Assembly: GCA_964247085.1 (NCBI GenBank) | Contig: CAXTSX010000003.1 | Coordinates: 92,808-156,807 of the forward strand | Length of the DNA stretch: 64,000 nucleotides | DNA from: JAAFHZ01 sp964247085 | GTDB lineage: Bacteria; Cyanobacteriota; Cyanobacteriia; Cyanobacteriales; Chamaesiphonaceae | Reading direction: 5' to 3' | Shown here: in pieces, positions 18,051 through 26,348 of the stretch | Numbering within the stretch: position 1 is the stretch's first letter | How the letters are laid out: each line of letters begins with the position of its first letter | Made by a program: the position numbers and the translations under genes | Notes under the pieces: model-generated | The model's database searches: none | The model's input: the letters and a program-made list of their open reading frames with translations, nothing else | Told to the model about the DNA's origin: nothing

Positions 18051-18772
18051 AGCTGATTCAGCGCCTTTTGTTGCGCAACAAAGAAATCATTGATGCCTTT
18101 TTCCGCCAAATCTAATAATTTATTGAGTTGCTGGCGGCTAAAACTCTCGGTTTCAGCGGTGCCTTGGACTTCGATCAGCTGTTGCTGGTCGTTCATTACC
18201 ACATTGAAATCCACGCTGGCTGCCACATCTTCGGGGTAATTCAAATCCAAACAGGCTTGGCCATCGACTAAACCTACGGAGACAGCGGCTACTTGATGCC
18301 GCAGTGGGGATTCTTTCATAGAGCCTTCCGTGATTAATCGATCGATCGCCCGTGCCAAGGCCACATAGCCGCCGGTAATAGCCGTTGTGCGGGTACCCGC
18401 ATCGGCCTGCAAGACATCGGCATCCACGATGATAGTTCTCTCGCCCAGGGCTTGCATATCCAGGCTCGATCGTAAGCTGCGGCCAATCAGTCTTTGAATT
18501 TCTTGGGTACGACCTGACAGCTTCATTAATTCTCGTTCTTGGCGTTGGGGCGTGGCTCCGGGCAACATCCGGTATTCGGCAGTTAACCAACCCTGACCAC
18601 TGCCTAACAAAAATTTAGGAACTTCATTTTTGATGGTGACGGTGATTAATACTTGGGTTTGGCCACAGCGGGTCAGCACTGAGCTGGTCGCAAAACTGGT
18701 ATAGTCAAGCTGGAAAGAAATCGGGCGGATATCGTCAAAAGCCCGAGCATCGTGGCGTTTTTCCAGGGGCAT
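18047..18772 (-). CDS. rph: Ribonuclease PH
   Basis: 241 residues. A phosphorolytic 3'-5' exoribonuclease trimming tRNA precursors. Conserved blocks: the N-terminus RHDARAFDDIRPISFQLDY, GQGWLTAEYRMLPGATPQR, RLIGRSLRSSLD, the phosphate site region DADVLQADAGTRTTAITGGY, and DLNYPEDVAASVDFNVVMN. Length is standard. Convergent with hrcA with overlapping stops (TTAG shared). Confidence 0.97.
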   Translation of the reverse strand: MPLEKRHDARAFDDIRPISFQLDYTSFATSSVLTRCGQTQVLITVTIKNEVPKFLLGSGQGWLTAEYRMLPGATPQRQERELMKLSGRTQEIQRLIGRSLRSSLDMQALGERTIIVDADVLQADAGTRTTAITGGYVALARAIDRLITEGSMKESPLRHQVAAVSVGLVDGQACLDLNYPEDVAASVDFNVVMNDQQQLIEVQGTAETESFSRQQLNKLLDLAEKGINDFFVAQQKALNQL

Positions 18773-18958
18773 GGCGATCGGGTAGAAAGTTTCAAGGCTC
18801 TATTCTAGTCGATCAATCTCCGAAAAAAAAGACCTTGACGGATCCAGATATTTAGTGTTTCATTATGAGTTCGACTGGTAAAACACGCTATATAGATGGT
18901 GCATACCAAGTATTTATACGTGCTACTTTGTCCCACGATCTCACACTAAACAGTGCAT

Positions 18959-19426
18959 ATGATTGCCCAAATAAATCAGTTCAGTGCTAGTACTTCCGAC
19001 CGCACAGTGATCAAGCCAGCGAATAGCAGCCAAATTATCGGTGCAGCATTGCAAGCTGCGGCTGCTGGGCGACGGGTTTTGGTTGTGCAATTTCTCAAAG
19101 GCGGTTTGCATCAAGGTCAAAACCATATGGTAAACCTGGCTCAAAACTTGGATTGGCTCAGGTCGGACTTAATGCGCCACTTTACGGGGGGCGAGTTAAG
19201 CGACCCAGAGGCTCAATCTTTGGCCAGTCTGTGGCAACATGCCTTGCAATTAATTCGATCGCTAGAATATCAACTCGTGGTCTTGGAGGATCTCCAGGAT
19301 CTAGTGCAGATGGGGGCGATCGAGCAAGCTGAAGTGGAACAATTATTACGGACGCTACCGGCTTCGGTAGAAGTCGTCATTCCGGGCATTACGGCTGGTC
19401 AGGTAGCTGAACTCCAGGCTTCTTAA
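18959..19426 (+). CDS. CobO/BtuR-like protein with a degenerate P-loop
   Basis: About 155 residues. The core GAALQAAAAGRRVLVVQFLK then GGLHQGQ and QLVVLEDLQDL resembles corrinoid adenosyltransferase CobO. The Walker A lysine/threonine stretch is replaced by KPANSSQIIG, so ATP binding is doubtful. Cyanobacteria carry a separate CobO-like 'P-loop' family with such changed loops, usually about 200 residues. This copy is shorter and lacks the usual C-terminal segment. Start: ATG at 18959; a GTG at 18953 is possible. Probably not the cobalamin enzyme; function unknown. Confidence 0.65.
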   Translation: MIAQINQFSASTSDRTVIKPANSSQIIGAALQAAAAGRRVLVVQFLKGGLHQGQNHMVNLAQNLDWLRSDLMRHFTGGELSDPEAQSLASLWQHALQLIRSLEYQLVVLEDLQDLVQMGAIEQAEVEQLLRTLPASVEVVIPGITAGQVAELQAS

Positions 19427-19450
19427 CTTCTTTATTGCCTTCATTACTCA

Positions 19451-19479
19451 GCCCCTCTTGCTTCATTGAAAGAGGGGTT
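19451..19479. terminator. Bidirectional terminator between the CobO-like gene and ndhO
   Basis: CCCCTCTT and AAGAGGGG form an 8-bp stem around a short loop in the 105-bp gap between convergent genes. Confidence 0.6.
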
Positions 19480-19531
19480 GATCGTAAGAATAACTTCCTT
19501 GCTGGCTTACCCCTTCATCAAATTGCATTTT

Positions 19532-19747
19532 TCAGGCAAAAGCAGCTAGTTGATCGAGCCGCAGCCAAACATTCGGTGTAGATACCGCCGTAAACTTGAC
19601 CAGGGCGTAATCACCGCGTACTTCCAATATTTCGCCCTTAGTTTTAAAAATATAATCACTGAAGCGGCTATCACTAGCCTGAGCCTCTAGGCTATTTGCC
19701 AATTTATCGGCCACCGCACACACAAAATCGCCTTTTTTAACAGCCAT
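19532..19747 (-). CDS. ndhO: NAD(P)H-quinone oxidoreductase subunit O
   Basis: 71 residues, the family length. MAVKKGDFVCAVADKLANSL, then SRFSDYIFKTKGEILEVRGD, YALVKF and NVWLRLDQL match NdhO, a small peripheral subunit of the cyanobacterial/chloroplast NDH-1 complex that works in cyclic electron flow and respiration at the thylakoid. It lies 45 bp downstream of mutM on the same strand. Confidence 0.95.
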   Translation of the reverse strand: MAVKKGDFVCAVADKLANSLEAQASDSRFSDYIFKTKGEILEVRGDYALVKFTAVSTPNVWLRLDQLAAFA

Positions 19748-19792
19748 AATTTCCCACCAAAATCTGTCCCCACTAGTTTAGCTCAATGCTGA

Positions 19793-20638
19793 TTACTGCT
19801 GACAAGTGGGGCAGTAGTGAGTACCCCGGCCAGCAGCTCTAATTTTGACAATCACCGTGCCACATGTCCGACAGGGTTCGCCCTGGCGGTTATAAACCCA
19901 GGCTAACCCGGCATAATTGCCATTGGTACCCTGAACATTGAGGTAGTTGCTAAAGGTAGTGCCCCCGGCCGCGATCGAATCCTGCAAAACCTGAATAATT
20001 GCCAACCGCAAAGCCTTAATCTGGGACTCTTGCAGATCGTTGGTAGTAATAGTCGGTTGAATTCCGCTCAAAAACAGCGCTTCATCGGCATAGATATTGC
20101 CCACCCCGGCCACCACGCTTTGGTCTAGAATAGCGGCCTTAATTTGGCGTTTGGAGCGCTGCAATCGATCGATAAAGTAGGGCAGACTAAACTCCGAGCT
20201 TAACGGTTCAGGACCCAGCTTACCCAATCCACCAATGATTAATTCTGGTTGTTCGGTGTCTGATAGCCACCACATTTTGCCAAAGGTACGCTGATCGATA
20301 AAACGCAATTCTTGACCCTGGGGCATCAAAAATCTGACGCGGGCATGTTTCTCTAGTTCTTGGGGTTCTGTTAGCCACAATAATTGGCCAGTCATCCGTA
20401 AATGTACTCCCAACCAGCCACGCGGTGACTGGTCGGCATTCACGCATTTTGCGAGCAAATATTTGCCTCGGCGTTGCCATTCTTGAAACACAGCTCCGGT
20501 CAGACCGCTAATAAAATCTGGTACTTCCGGGTAAGCAATCGTACTGGCACGCAGTACTTCTACCTGAGCGATCGATTGATCGATACTAAACTGCTGCAAT
20601 CCCCGTCGGACGGTTTCTACTTCTGGTAATTCGGGCAT
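19793..20638 (-). CDS. mutM: Formamidopyrimidine-DNA glycosylase
   Basis: 281 residues. Removes oxidised purines (8-oxoG, FapyG) and cleaves the abasic site. The N-terminus MPELPEVETVRRGL carries the catalytic Pro and Glu. The central loop VHLRMTGQL, the helix-two-turn-helix (DQSVVAGVGNIYADEALFLS) and the zinc finger (PCRTCG ... THYCPTC) are all complete. Located between psaE and ndhO on the same strand. Confidence 0.97.
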   Translation of the reverse strand: MPELPEVETVRRGLQQFSIDQSIAQVEVLRASTIAYPEVPDFISGLTGAVFQEWQRRGKYLLAKCVNADQSPRGWLGVHLRMTGQLLWLTEPQELEKHARVRFLMPQGQELRFIDQRTFGKMWWLSDTEQPELIIGGLGKLGPEPLSSEFSLPYFIDRLQRSKRQIKAAILDQSVVAGVGNIYADEALFLSGIQPTITTNDLQESQIKALRLAIIQVLQDSIAAGGTTFSNYLNVQGTNGNYAGLAWVYNRQGEPCRTCGTVIVKIRAAGRGTHYCPTCQQ

Positions 20639-20655
20639 GAACTAATCACAAATAA

Positions 20656-20690
20656 GGCCAGAGTTATTAAATCATTAACGACTCTGACCT
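20656..20690 (-). terminator. Terminator-like hairpin downstream of psaE
   Basis: On the minus strand GGTCAGAGT ... ACTCTGGCC forms a 9-bp stem (one G-T), followed by TTATTTG. It lies between the psaE stop and the mutM start, so it may separate strong psaE expression from mutM. Confidence 0.5.
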
Positions 20691-20712
20691 GGGAAGTAGA
20701 TAGTCCAGCGAA

Positions 20713-20985
20713 TTAGCCTTCAGCTTTAGGAGCTGGAGCTTTGGCAGCGGGAGCCTTAGCAGCGGCTTTGGCTGGCGCTCCTACCTCAGTTAATTCACTA
20801 ACTGCAAAATTATTGGTATTAATACCAGTAGCACTGCCACTGAAACCGTTGTAATTAACTTTTTCAAACCGAACAATAACGTTATATTTGATGCCGCTTT
20901 GGTCGATGGAGGCAACGGTGCCAACATCATTGAACCAGTAAGACTCTTTGCGCAAAACTCGCACTGTAGAACCGCGTTGTATCAT
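20713..20985 (-). CDS. psaE: Photosystem I subunit IV (PsaE)
   Basis: 90 residues. The SH3-like core RGSTVRVLRKESYWFNDVGT, the RFEKVNYNGFSGSATGINTN segment and FAVSEL are diagnostic. PsaE is on the stromal side of PSI and supports ferredoxin docking and cyclic electron flow. The C-terminus has an Ala/Pro/Lys-rich tail (PAKAAAKAPAAKAPAPKAEG), longer than the minimal subunit. Confidence 0.98.
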   Translation of the reverse strand: MIQRGSTVRVLRKESYWFNDVGTVASIDQSGIKYNVIVRFEKVNYNGFSGSATGINTNNFAVSELTEVGAPAKAAAKAPAAKAPAPKAEG

Positions 20986-21066
20986 AACCGCTTTTTTGAT
21001 GAAGTTTATACCGTCCAGATTACTACCCTAACTGGTGGCACAGAACTATTTAAACTTTAAGTTTTA

Positions 21067-21294
21067 TTAAAGATCGCTGGTTTTGGTGGTGCTCAAAGCC
21101 ACCACACTCAGAGTGGTAAAGACTGGTAGTGCTAGTTTTGGGCCAATTGCTGAGCCCGATATAATGCAAGCAGCGAGCGCCGTGACCGCATATTTTTTGC
21201 GCCCTTGATGGCGGGCGATCGAAAAGGGAATTAGTCCCAGCAAACCACCCACAACGGTGCCAAAACCAATCAAGTGTTCAACAGAGTCAGGCAT
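21067..21294 (-). CDS. Small membrane protein (75 aa, unknown)
   Basis: Two predicted helices: HLIGFGTVVGGLLGLIPFSI and then AVTALAACIISGSAI ... PVFTTLSVVAL, separated by a basic loop (ARHQGRKKY). It begins with ATG at 21294. No family recognised. It lies between psaE and another membrane protein on the same strand. Confidence 0.6.
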   Translation of the reverse strand: MPDSVEHLIGFGTVVGGLLGLIPFSIARHQGRKKYAVTALAACIISGSAIGPKLALPVFTTLSVVALSTTKTSDL

Positions 21295-21406
21295 GGTGGT
21301 ATTCCTCGGATTTTACGGTGAGATACATGGCAGTGCTTACAAATTAAAATGCCCAGAATATCGACTATTTCATCAGAGGCAAGTTCAAAACAGTAATGCT
21401 AATAAA

Positions 21407-22585
21407 CTAGTCTCGCTTATGATACACGGGCTGAGTAACGATTTTACGGATGGCTTGCAAGCTTTCTGGATCATCATTCAGCAGAGTGACATAGGCTTCG
21501 CCCGGAGTTTTTATTTCACTAGATAGCTCCTCTAAGAAATCTTGTTTCTTTTGGAATGTAGAAATTTGCTGTCGATCGAACACAATACCTAATTGATAAG
21601 TATTTATGACTGGCACAGATTTAATGGACGCAATTTTCAATAAATAAGTCGCTTGAATTGCCGCATAGCTAGGCAGCTGCTGCACAATCTCCGCCACTTG
21701 CTGATCATCTAAATCATGTGCTTCGTAAGCAACTTCAGTACTAGTCAAATTCTCAGTAGCGATGGGAATTGCCAATTTCAATTGCTGATATTCTGTGGGT
21801 GACAGAATACTAGTTTCTACCTCTTGAATTTGAAGTTGACCTTTTTTGTCCACCATTGTGGAGTTGATCGAGAGCAATACTTCCTGGTGCTTAGAGTCGT
21901 CCACTGTTTTAGTGTAAAGCTCTAAACTCCCTGCTTCTACTTTCTGGATTTGAGTGTTAATTAGTGCACCAGCCTCGGAAAAATGTGGGATTTTAATTAA
22001 TACTAAGAATCTATTCATTGCCGCCGGTTCTACATTACCCCAACGAGTTTTCAAGTGATACCAATCATTAGAACTCTCGCAAAAAGCCTCAGCAGCCATC
22101 GCTCGTGGAATAGATATTACTAAGTAAGAAATAATTGCTAATTCTACTAACCAATAGATTTTAGTGCCAACTTCACCCATATTTTTGATGTTATAACGAC
22201 CAATCCGCACCACACCCAAACCGTTTTGATCTGATATCGGAGTTTTATTAGCCGCTGTACTAGCGCCAGCGGTTTGGGTCTGAGAAATTTGGTGGCGAGA
22301 CTCCATAAATTCTAGCCCCCGCACTGTACCAAAAATGGTTAACCCAGTTAGTAGTCCAAAAAGGCTCGCCACTAAAGGATTGCGGACTTTTCCAGATTGA
22401 ACCGCCCATTTCATGATGGCGCCCCCCATGGAACCCATCCCGATCGGAAAGAGAATAATTAGATAAAAGAGCAGTGCTATCAGATAAGTAATACCGCCCA
22501 CCGCCGCACCACCCACCAGAGCAGCTAGCGTCATTTTGAGGAGGCCACTCCTCGGAACTATATTGCTCGACTGATAAGATTTCAT
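21407..22585 (-). CDS. Multi-helix membrane protein of unknown function
   Basis: About 390 residues from the ATG at 22585 (a TTG at 22609 would add 8). The N-terminal hydrophobic part is KMTLAALVGGAAVGGITYLI then GMGSMGGAIMKWAVQSGKVR, with a third helix (NPLVASLFGLLTGLTIFGTV). After a loop comes a segment AIISYLVISIPRAMAAEAFC that looks like another helix. The soluble C-terminal half (LLSINSTMVDKKGQLQIQEV, EVAYEAHDLDDQQVAEIVQ) has no motif I recognise. Confidence 0.65.
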   Translation of the reverse strand: MKSYQSSNIVPRSGLLKMTLAALVGGAAVGGITYLIALLFYLIILFPIGMGSMGGAIMKWAVQSGKVRNPLVASLFGLLTGLTIFGTVRGLEFMESRHQISQTQTAGASTAANKTPISDQNGLGVVRIGRYNIKNMGEVGTKIYWLVELAIISYLVISIPRAMAAEAFCESSNDWYHLKTRWGNVEPAAMNRFLVLIKIPHFSEAGALINTQIQKVEAGSLELYTKTVDDSKHQEVLLSINSTMVDKKGQLQIQEVETSILSPTEYQQLKLAIPIATENLTSTEVAYEAHDLDDQQVAEIVQQLPSYAAIQATYLLKIASIKSVPVINTYQLGIVFDRQQISTFQKKQDFLEELSSEIKTPGEAYVTLLNDDPESLQAIRKIVTQPVYHKRD

Positions 22586-22776
22586 AGATATTGATACCCA
22601 GTTGGCCAACTGTTGTAACTGCCGACATGATCTTCGTTTAAGTTTTTAGACCCTGAGGGACAGTCATTGTGCCCAGACAACATTATTTTGATTAGTCTGG
22701 GGAAAGTGTTTACACCATTTTAGAATATCAAACAGAATTCCTATCGATCGAACAACGGCAAAGCTCTTGGACTACT

Positions 22777-23067
22777 TTAGCCTTCGGCTTCTCGCTTAAT
22801 CGCCGCTTCTCCACCAATTTTGGCAGCGAGCCAACCCAAAACTCCCACTACCACCACCGCAATTGTTGTTGCGACTACAGCATAGGTATAGAGAGCGGGT
22901 AAGGACTTACCTTCACCAATAATTTCTTGAACATGGGCTTTGATCGCCTCGTTCCAAGCTAAAGCTGCGACTAAACCCAAAGAAGCAGAGGCCAGCGTAA
23001 TCATGGTTTGAAGAAACATCCGCACAGTTTCTAGGGACTTGGCTGTAATGTGATTGCGTCTAGACAT
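22777..23067 (-). CDS. DUF5654-family small membrane protein
   Basis: 96 residues with two helices. The signature FLQTMITLASASLGLVAALA followed by WNEAIKAHVQEI matches the DUF5654 family. A second helix is YAVVATTIAVVVVGVLGWLA. The role is unknown. It is divergent from priA. Confidence 0.8.
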   Translation of the reverse strand: MSRRNHITAKSLETVRMFLQTMITLASASLGLVAALAWNEAIKAHVQEIIGEGKSLPALYTYAVVATTIAVVVVGVLGWLAAKIGGEAAIKREAEG

Positions 23068-23195
23068 GGTATTTACCTCAAAACAGTGCCACAGATATTA
23101 ACAGGAGTTTGCCTCATCTGCCAACAGTGTCGGCATTAAGCCAGAGGTGGGGTGGTTTGGATTATCATGTGGGTTCTGTTGCCCAGCCTTTCTCC

Positions 23196-25673
23196 ATGAA
23201 ATCCCTGCAATCTGATGTCATCAATCATTCATCAATCACCACAGATAACTGGGTAGAAGTACTAGTCGATTGCCCCGGTCTAGAGGGACTTTATACTTAC
23301 CAAAGACCATCTGGCACTGACATCCAAGCTGGGGATATTGTCTCGGTGCCTTTTGGAAATCGCACTCTGGGTGGAATTGTGGTGCGGCTCATGAACCAAC
23401 TGCCGCCGGGCTTGACGGTAGAACAAATTAAAGAAGTGAGCGAAGTTGTCTGCACTGGCTTTTTCTCGATCGATTACTGGGATCTGTTGCTCCGAGTAGC
23501 CGACTACTATCATACGCCCTTGCTTCAGGTGATTCGGATTGCTCTGCCCCCAGGGATTTTAAGCCGATCTCAGCGTCGGGTGAGGCTGATTGCCAAAAAA
23601 CAGTTATTAGCAGAATCACTACCACAGCTGAATTCGACAGCACGCCAATTGCTGACTCTCTTACAGGCCAGCCCAGAAGGCGACTACACTTGGCAATATT
23701 TAACTCGCAAAGTACGCAATAGTCGCTCGGGGATGCAGCAACTCCACAGTTTAAAGCTGGTGGCTTCTTATATCGAGCGTCCCAAGTTGGCCAAACCCAA
23801 GCAACAGCAAGTGATCATTCTGACTGGCGATCCGCGCAATTTAGAATTAACTAGTCGCCAAAAAGAAATTTTGCTGTGTTTGCAGCAACAAAGCGGCGAA
23901 ATGCTCTGGTCAGAATTTCAAAAAATTGCGCGTACTAGTAAAAGTGCCATGGACAGGTTAGCGAGTGATGGCTATGTGCAGATTGTCGATCGAGAGATTT
24001 TACGCCGAGATCAAACTGCGGGCATTTGGCAAGAAGATGTCCAACATCAGTTAACGGCGGATCAGGCACAGGCGATCAACAAAATCGAAAAATTGTTACA
24101 TACCTCCACCACGATTTTGTTGCACGGAGTCACGGGTTCCGGGAAAACCGAGGTCTATCTGCGCACCATTCAAACCGTCCTAGACCAGCAACAATCAGTA
24201 TTGATGCTAGTGCCGGAAATTGGTCTCACACCCCAACTAACCGATCGGTTTCGGGCGCGGTTTGGCGACCGAGTATTGGTCTATCACAGTGCCCTGAGTG
24301 ATGGCGAACGCTATGACACCTGGCGACAGATGTTGTTACCCCAACCCCAGATTATTATTGGCACCAGATCGGCGATCTTCTCGCCGCTGACCAACTTGGG
24401 GTTGATCGTGCTGGATGAAGAGCATGATGGTAGCTTTAAACAGGATCAACCGATGCCGACCTACCACGCTCGGTTAGTGGCTGAGTGGCGATCGAAGCTC
24501 GCCAACTGTCCGGTGGTATTGGGTTCGGCAACTCCAGCATTGGAAAGCTGGCTGGCAGCTACCGATCGGCCAAATTGGCACTATCTCTCTTTACCCGAAC
24601 GGGTCACTGGCCGCAATCTGCCCAGAGTAGATGTAGTGGATATGCGCGAGGAACTGAAAGGTGGCAATCGATCGATCTTTAGCCAATCACTACAAACGGC
24701 GCTGGCCGATCTCAAATCTGGTCAAGAACAAGCCATTTTGTTCATTCATCGGCGTGGCCATAGTACTTTTGTCAGTTGTCGGGCCTGTGGCAATACCTTG
24801 GACTGTCCCCACTGTGATGTGTCTTTGGCTTACCATCAGCATTCTGTGGACAGCAATAATCAACCGCTATTGCGCTGTCACTACTGCAACCATTTGGCCG
24901 TCCAGCCCAAACGTTGCCCAGTTTGCGATTCACCACAACTCAAGTTTTTTGGGAGTGGTACCCAAAAAGTGACCGAAGAATTAGCCAAAAGCTGTCCAGA
25001 ATTGCGTTGTTTACGATTTGATAGCGACACGACCCGCAACAAAGGCGCTCACCGGAAAATTTTGACCAGCTTTGCCCAGGGGGAAGCCGATGTGCTAGTG
25101 GGTACCCAGATGCTCGCTAAGGGGATCGATTTGCCCCAAGTTACCCTGGTGGGAATCGTCACAGCCGATGGATTATTGAATATGCCGGACTATCGATCGG
25201 CGGAACGGACATTTCAGGTTTTAACCCAGGTGGCGGGGCGCTGTGGGCGGGGCAAACAGCCCGGTCGGGCTATTTTACAAACTTACAATCCGGAGCATCC
25301 GACTATCCAGGCGGTGCGCAGCCAAAACTATCAGCAGTTTATTGATAAAGAATTAGTGGCTCGCCAGGAGTGGGCTTATCCCCCCTATGGCCGGATGGTG
25401 CTGTTACGTTTTAGTAGTGCCGATGCCGAGCTGATCGAAGCAGTCACCGAGCGAGTGGCTGAGCAACTCATCGCCGTGGCCGCTGATCGATACCAAGTAT
25501 TGGGTCCCACCCCCGCCGTAGTAATGCGGGTAGCCAATCGGTATCGCTGGCAAATCATGTTAAAGTACTGGCCAGAAGCATCGATTCAATTGCCAGATGT
25601 AGCTACTATTTACGATAGCTTGGGGGACAAAGTAAGTATGTCGATCGATGTGGAACCGTTAAACTTTTTGTAG
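23196..25673 (+). CDS. priA: Primosomal replication restart helicase PriA
   Basis: Superfamily 2 helicase that reloads the replisome at stalled forks. The 3'-end-binding N-terminal domain starts at WVEVLVDCPGLEGLYTY. Walker A is LLHGVTGSGKTEVYL, Walker B LIVLDEEHDGSFKQ and motif III VVLGSATPALESW. The two zinc-binding clusters CRACGNTLDCPHC and CHYCNHLAVQPKRCPVC follow, and QVAGRCGRGKQPGRAILQTY is motif VI. I place the start at ATG 23196 because the family begins near WVEVL. A TTG at 23109 with AGGAG immediately before it would add 29 unrelated-looking residues. Confidence 0.96.
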   Translation: MKSLQSDVINHSSITTDNWVEVLVDCPGLEGLYTYQRPSGTDIQAGDIVSVPFGNRTLGGIVVRLMNQLPPGLTVEQIKEVSEVVCTGFFSIDYWDLLLRVADYYHTPLLQVIRIALPPGILSRSQRRVRLIAKKQLLAESLPQLNSTARQLLTLLQASPEGDYTWQYLTRKVRNSRSGMQQLHSLKLVASYIERPKLAKPKQQQVIILTGDPRNLELTSRQKEILLCLQQQSGEMLWSEFQKIARTSKSAMDRLASDGYVQIVDREILRRDQTAGIWQEDVQHQLTADQAQAINKIEKLLHTSTTILLHGVTGSGKTEVYLRTIQTVLDQQQSVLMLVPEIGLTPQLTDRFRARFGDRVLVYHSALSDGERYDTWRQMLLPQPQIIIGTRSAIFSPLTNLGLIVLDEEHDGSFKQDQPMPTYHARLVAEWRSKLANCPVVLGSATPALESWLAATDRPNWHYLSLPERVTGRNLPRVDVVDMREELKGGNRSIFSQSLQTALADLKSGQEQAILFIHRRGHSTFVSCRACGNTLDCPHCDVSLAYHQHSVDSNNQPLLRCHYCNHLAVQPKRCPVCDSPQLKFFGSGTQKVTEELAKSCPELRCLRFDSDTTRNKGAHRKILTSFAQGEADVLVGTQMLAKGIDLPQVTLVGIVTADGLLNMPDYRSAERTFQVLTQVAGRCGRGKQPGRAILQTYNPEHPTIQAVRSQNYQQFIDKELVARQEWAYPPYGRMVLLRFSSADAELIEAVTERVAEQLIAVAADRYQVLGPTPAVVMRVANRYRWQIMLKYWPEASIQLPDVATIYDSLGDKVSMSIDVEPLNFL

Positions 25674-25692
25674 GGCTAGTGGTAAGAATCTG

Positions 25693-26337
25693 ATGCGAGT
25701 CAAAATCTGTGGCATTACGAAGTTAGAGCAGGGACAATTGATCGCCGAGTTGGGAGCCACCGACCTAGGATTTATTTGTGTGGCGGCTTCACCGCGCTAT
25801 GTCAACAACGAACAATTAGCAAAATTAGGACCGCCTTTATCCCCACTAGTGAACTGTGTGGGGGTGTTTGCCGATGCTTCGATCGCCACAGTAGTGGAGA
25901 CTACTCAGATTGCTAACTTTGGTGCCGTGCAATTACATGGCCAGGAAACCTTTGCCTACTGCCAAGAACTCCGGCAACAATTAGGTGCAATTGAAATTAT
26001 TAAGGCTTGGCGCATCAAAAGTAATGAAGATCTAAAAGTGATCGATCGGTATAGTTCGGTAGTTGATACCCTGTTGCTGGATGCTTACCATCCCGAAGCT
26101 TTGGGCGGAACCGGACATACCTTAGACTGGCCACAACTACTAGAATTTCGACCAACCGTTCCCTGGCTGCTAGCTGGTGGGTTAAAACCTGACAATGTGC
26201 GATCGGCACTTTCCCAACTGCAACCAGCCGGTATTGATCTTTCTAGTGGTGTGGAAATTAGTCCTGGCAACAAGGACTTGGAAAAAGTCCAGCAGTTGTT
26301 TCAAGCATTAGCTGGTTGTACGCCAGAGTACTCTTGA
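25693..26337 (+). CDS. trpF: Phosphoribosylanthranilate isomerase
   Basis: 214 residues, a TIM barrel of tryptophan synthesis converting PRA to CdRP. N-terminus MRVKICGITKLEQG with the catalytic Cys, the LGFICVAASPRYV block, VQLHGQE, LLLDAYHPEALGGTGHTLDW with the catalytic Asp, and GGLKPDNVRSAL / GIDLSSGVEISPGNKD at the phosphate site. It follows priA by 19 bp and converges with the WGR-propeller gene. Confidence 0.97.
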   Translation: MRVKICGITKLEQGQLIAELGATDLGFICVAASPRYVNNEQLAKLGPPLSPLVNCVGVFADASIATVVETTQIANFGAVQLHGQETFAYCQELRQQLGAIEIIKAWRIKSNEDLKVIDRYSSVVDTLLLDAYHPEALGGTGHTLDWPQLLEFRPTVPWLLAGGLKPDNVRSALSQLQPAGIDLSSGVEISPGNKDLEKVQQLFQALAGCTPEYS

Positions 26338-26348
26338 CTTGATTGTAG

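Noticed and set aside
18864..18989. 41-codon frame starting MSSTGKTRY ahead of the CobO-like gene
   Set aside because: It overlaps the real gene's start in another frame and has no ribosome site or protein-like pattern.
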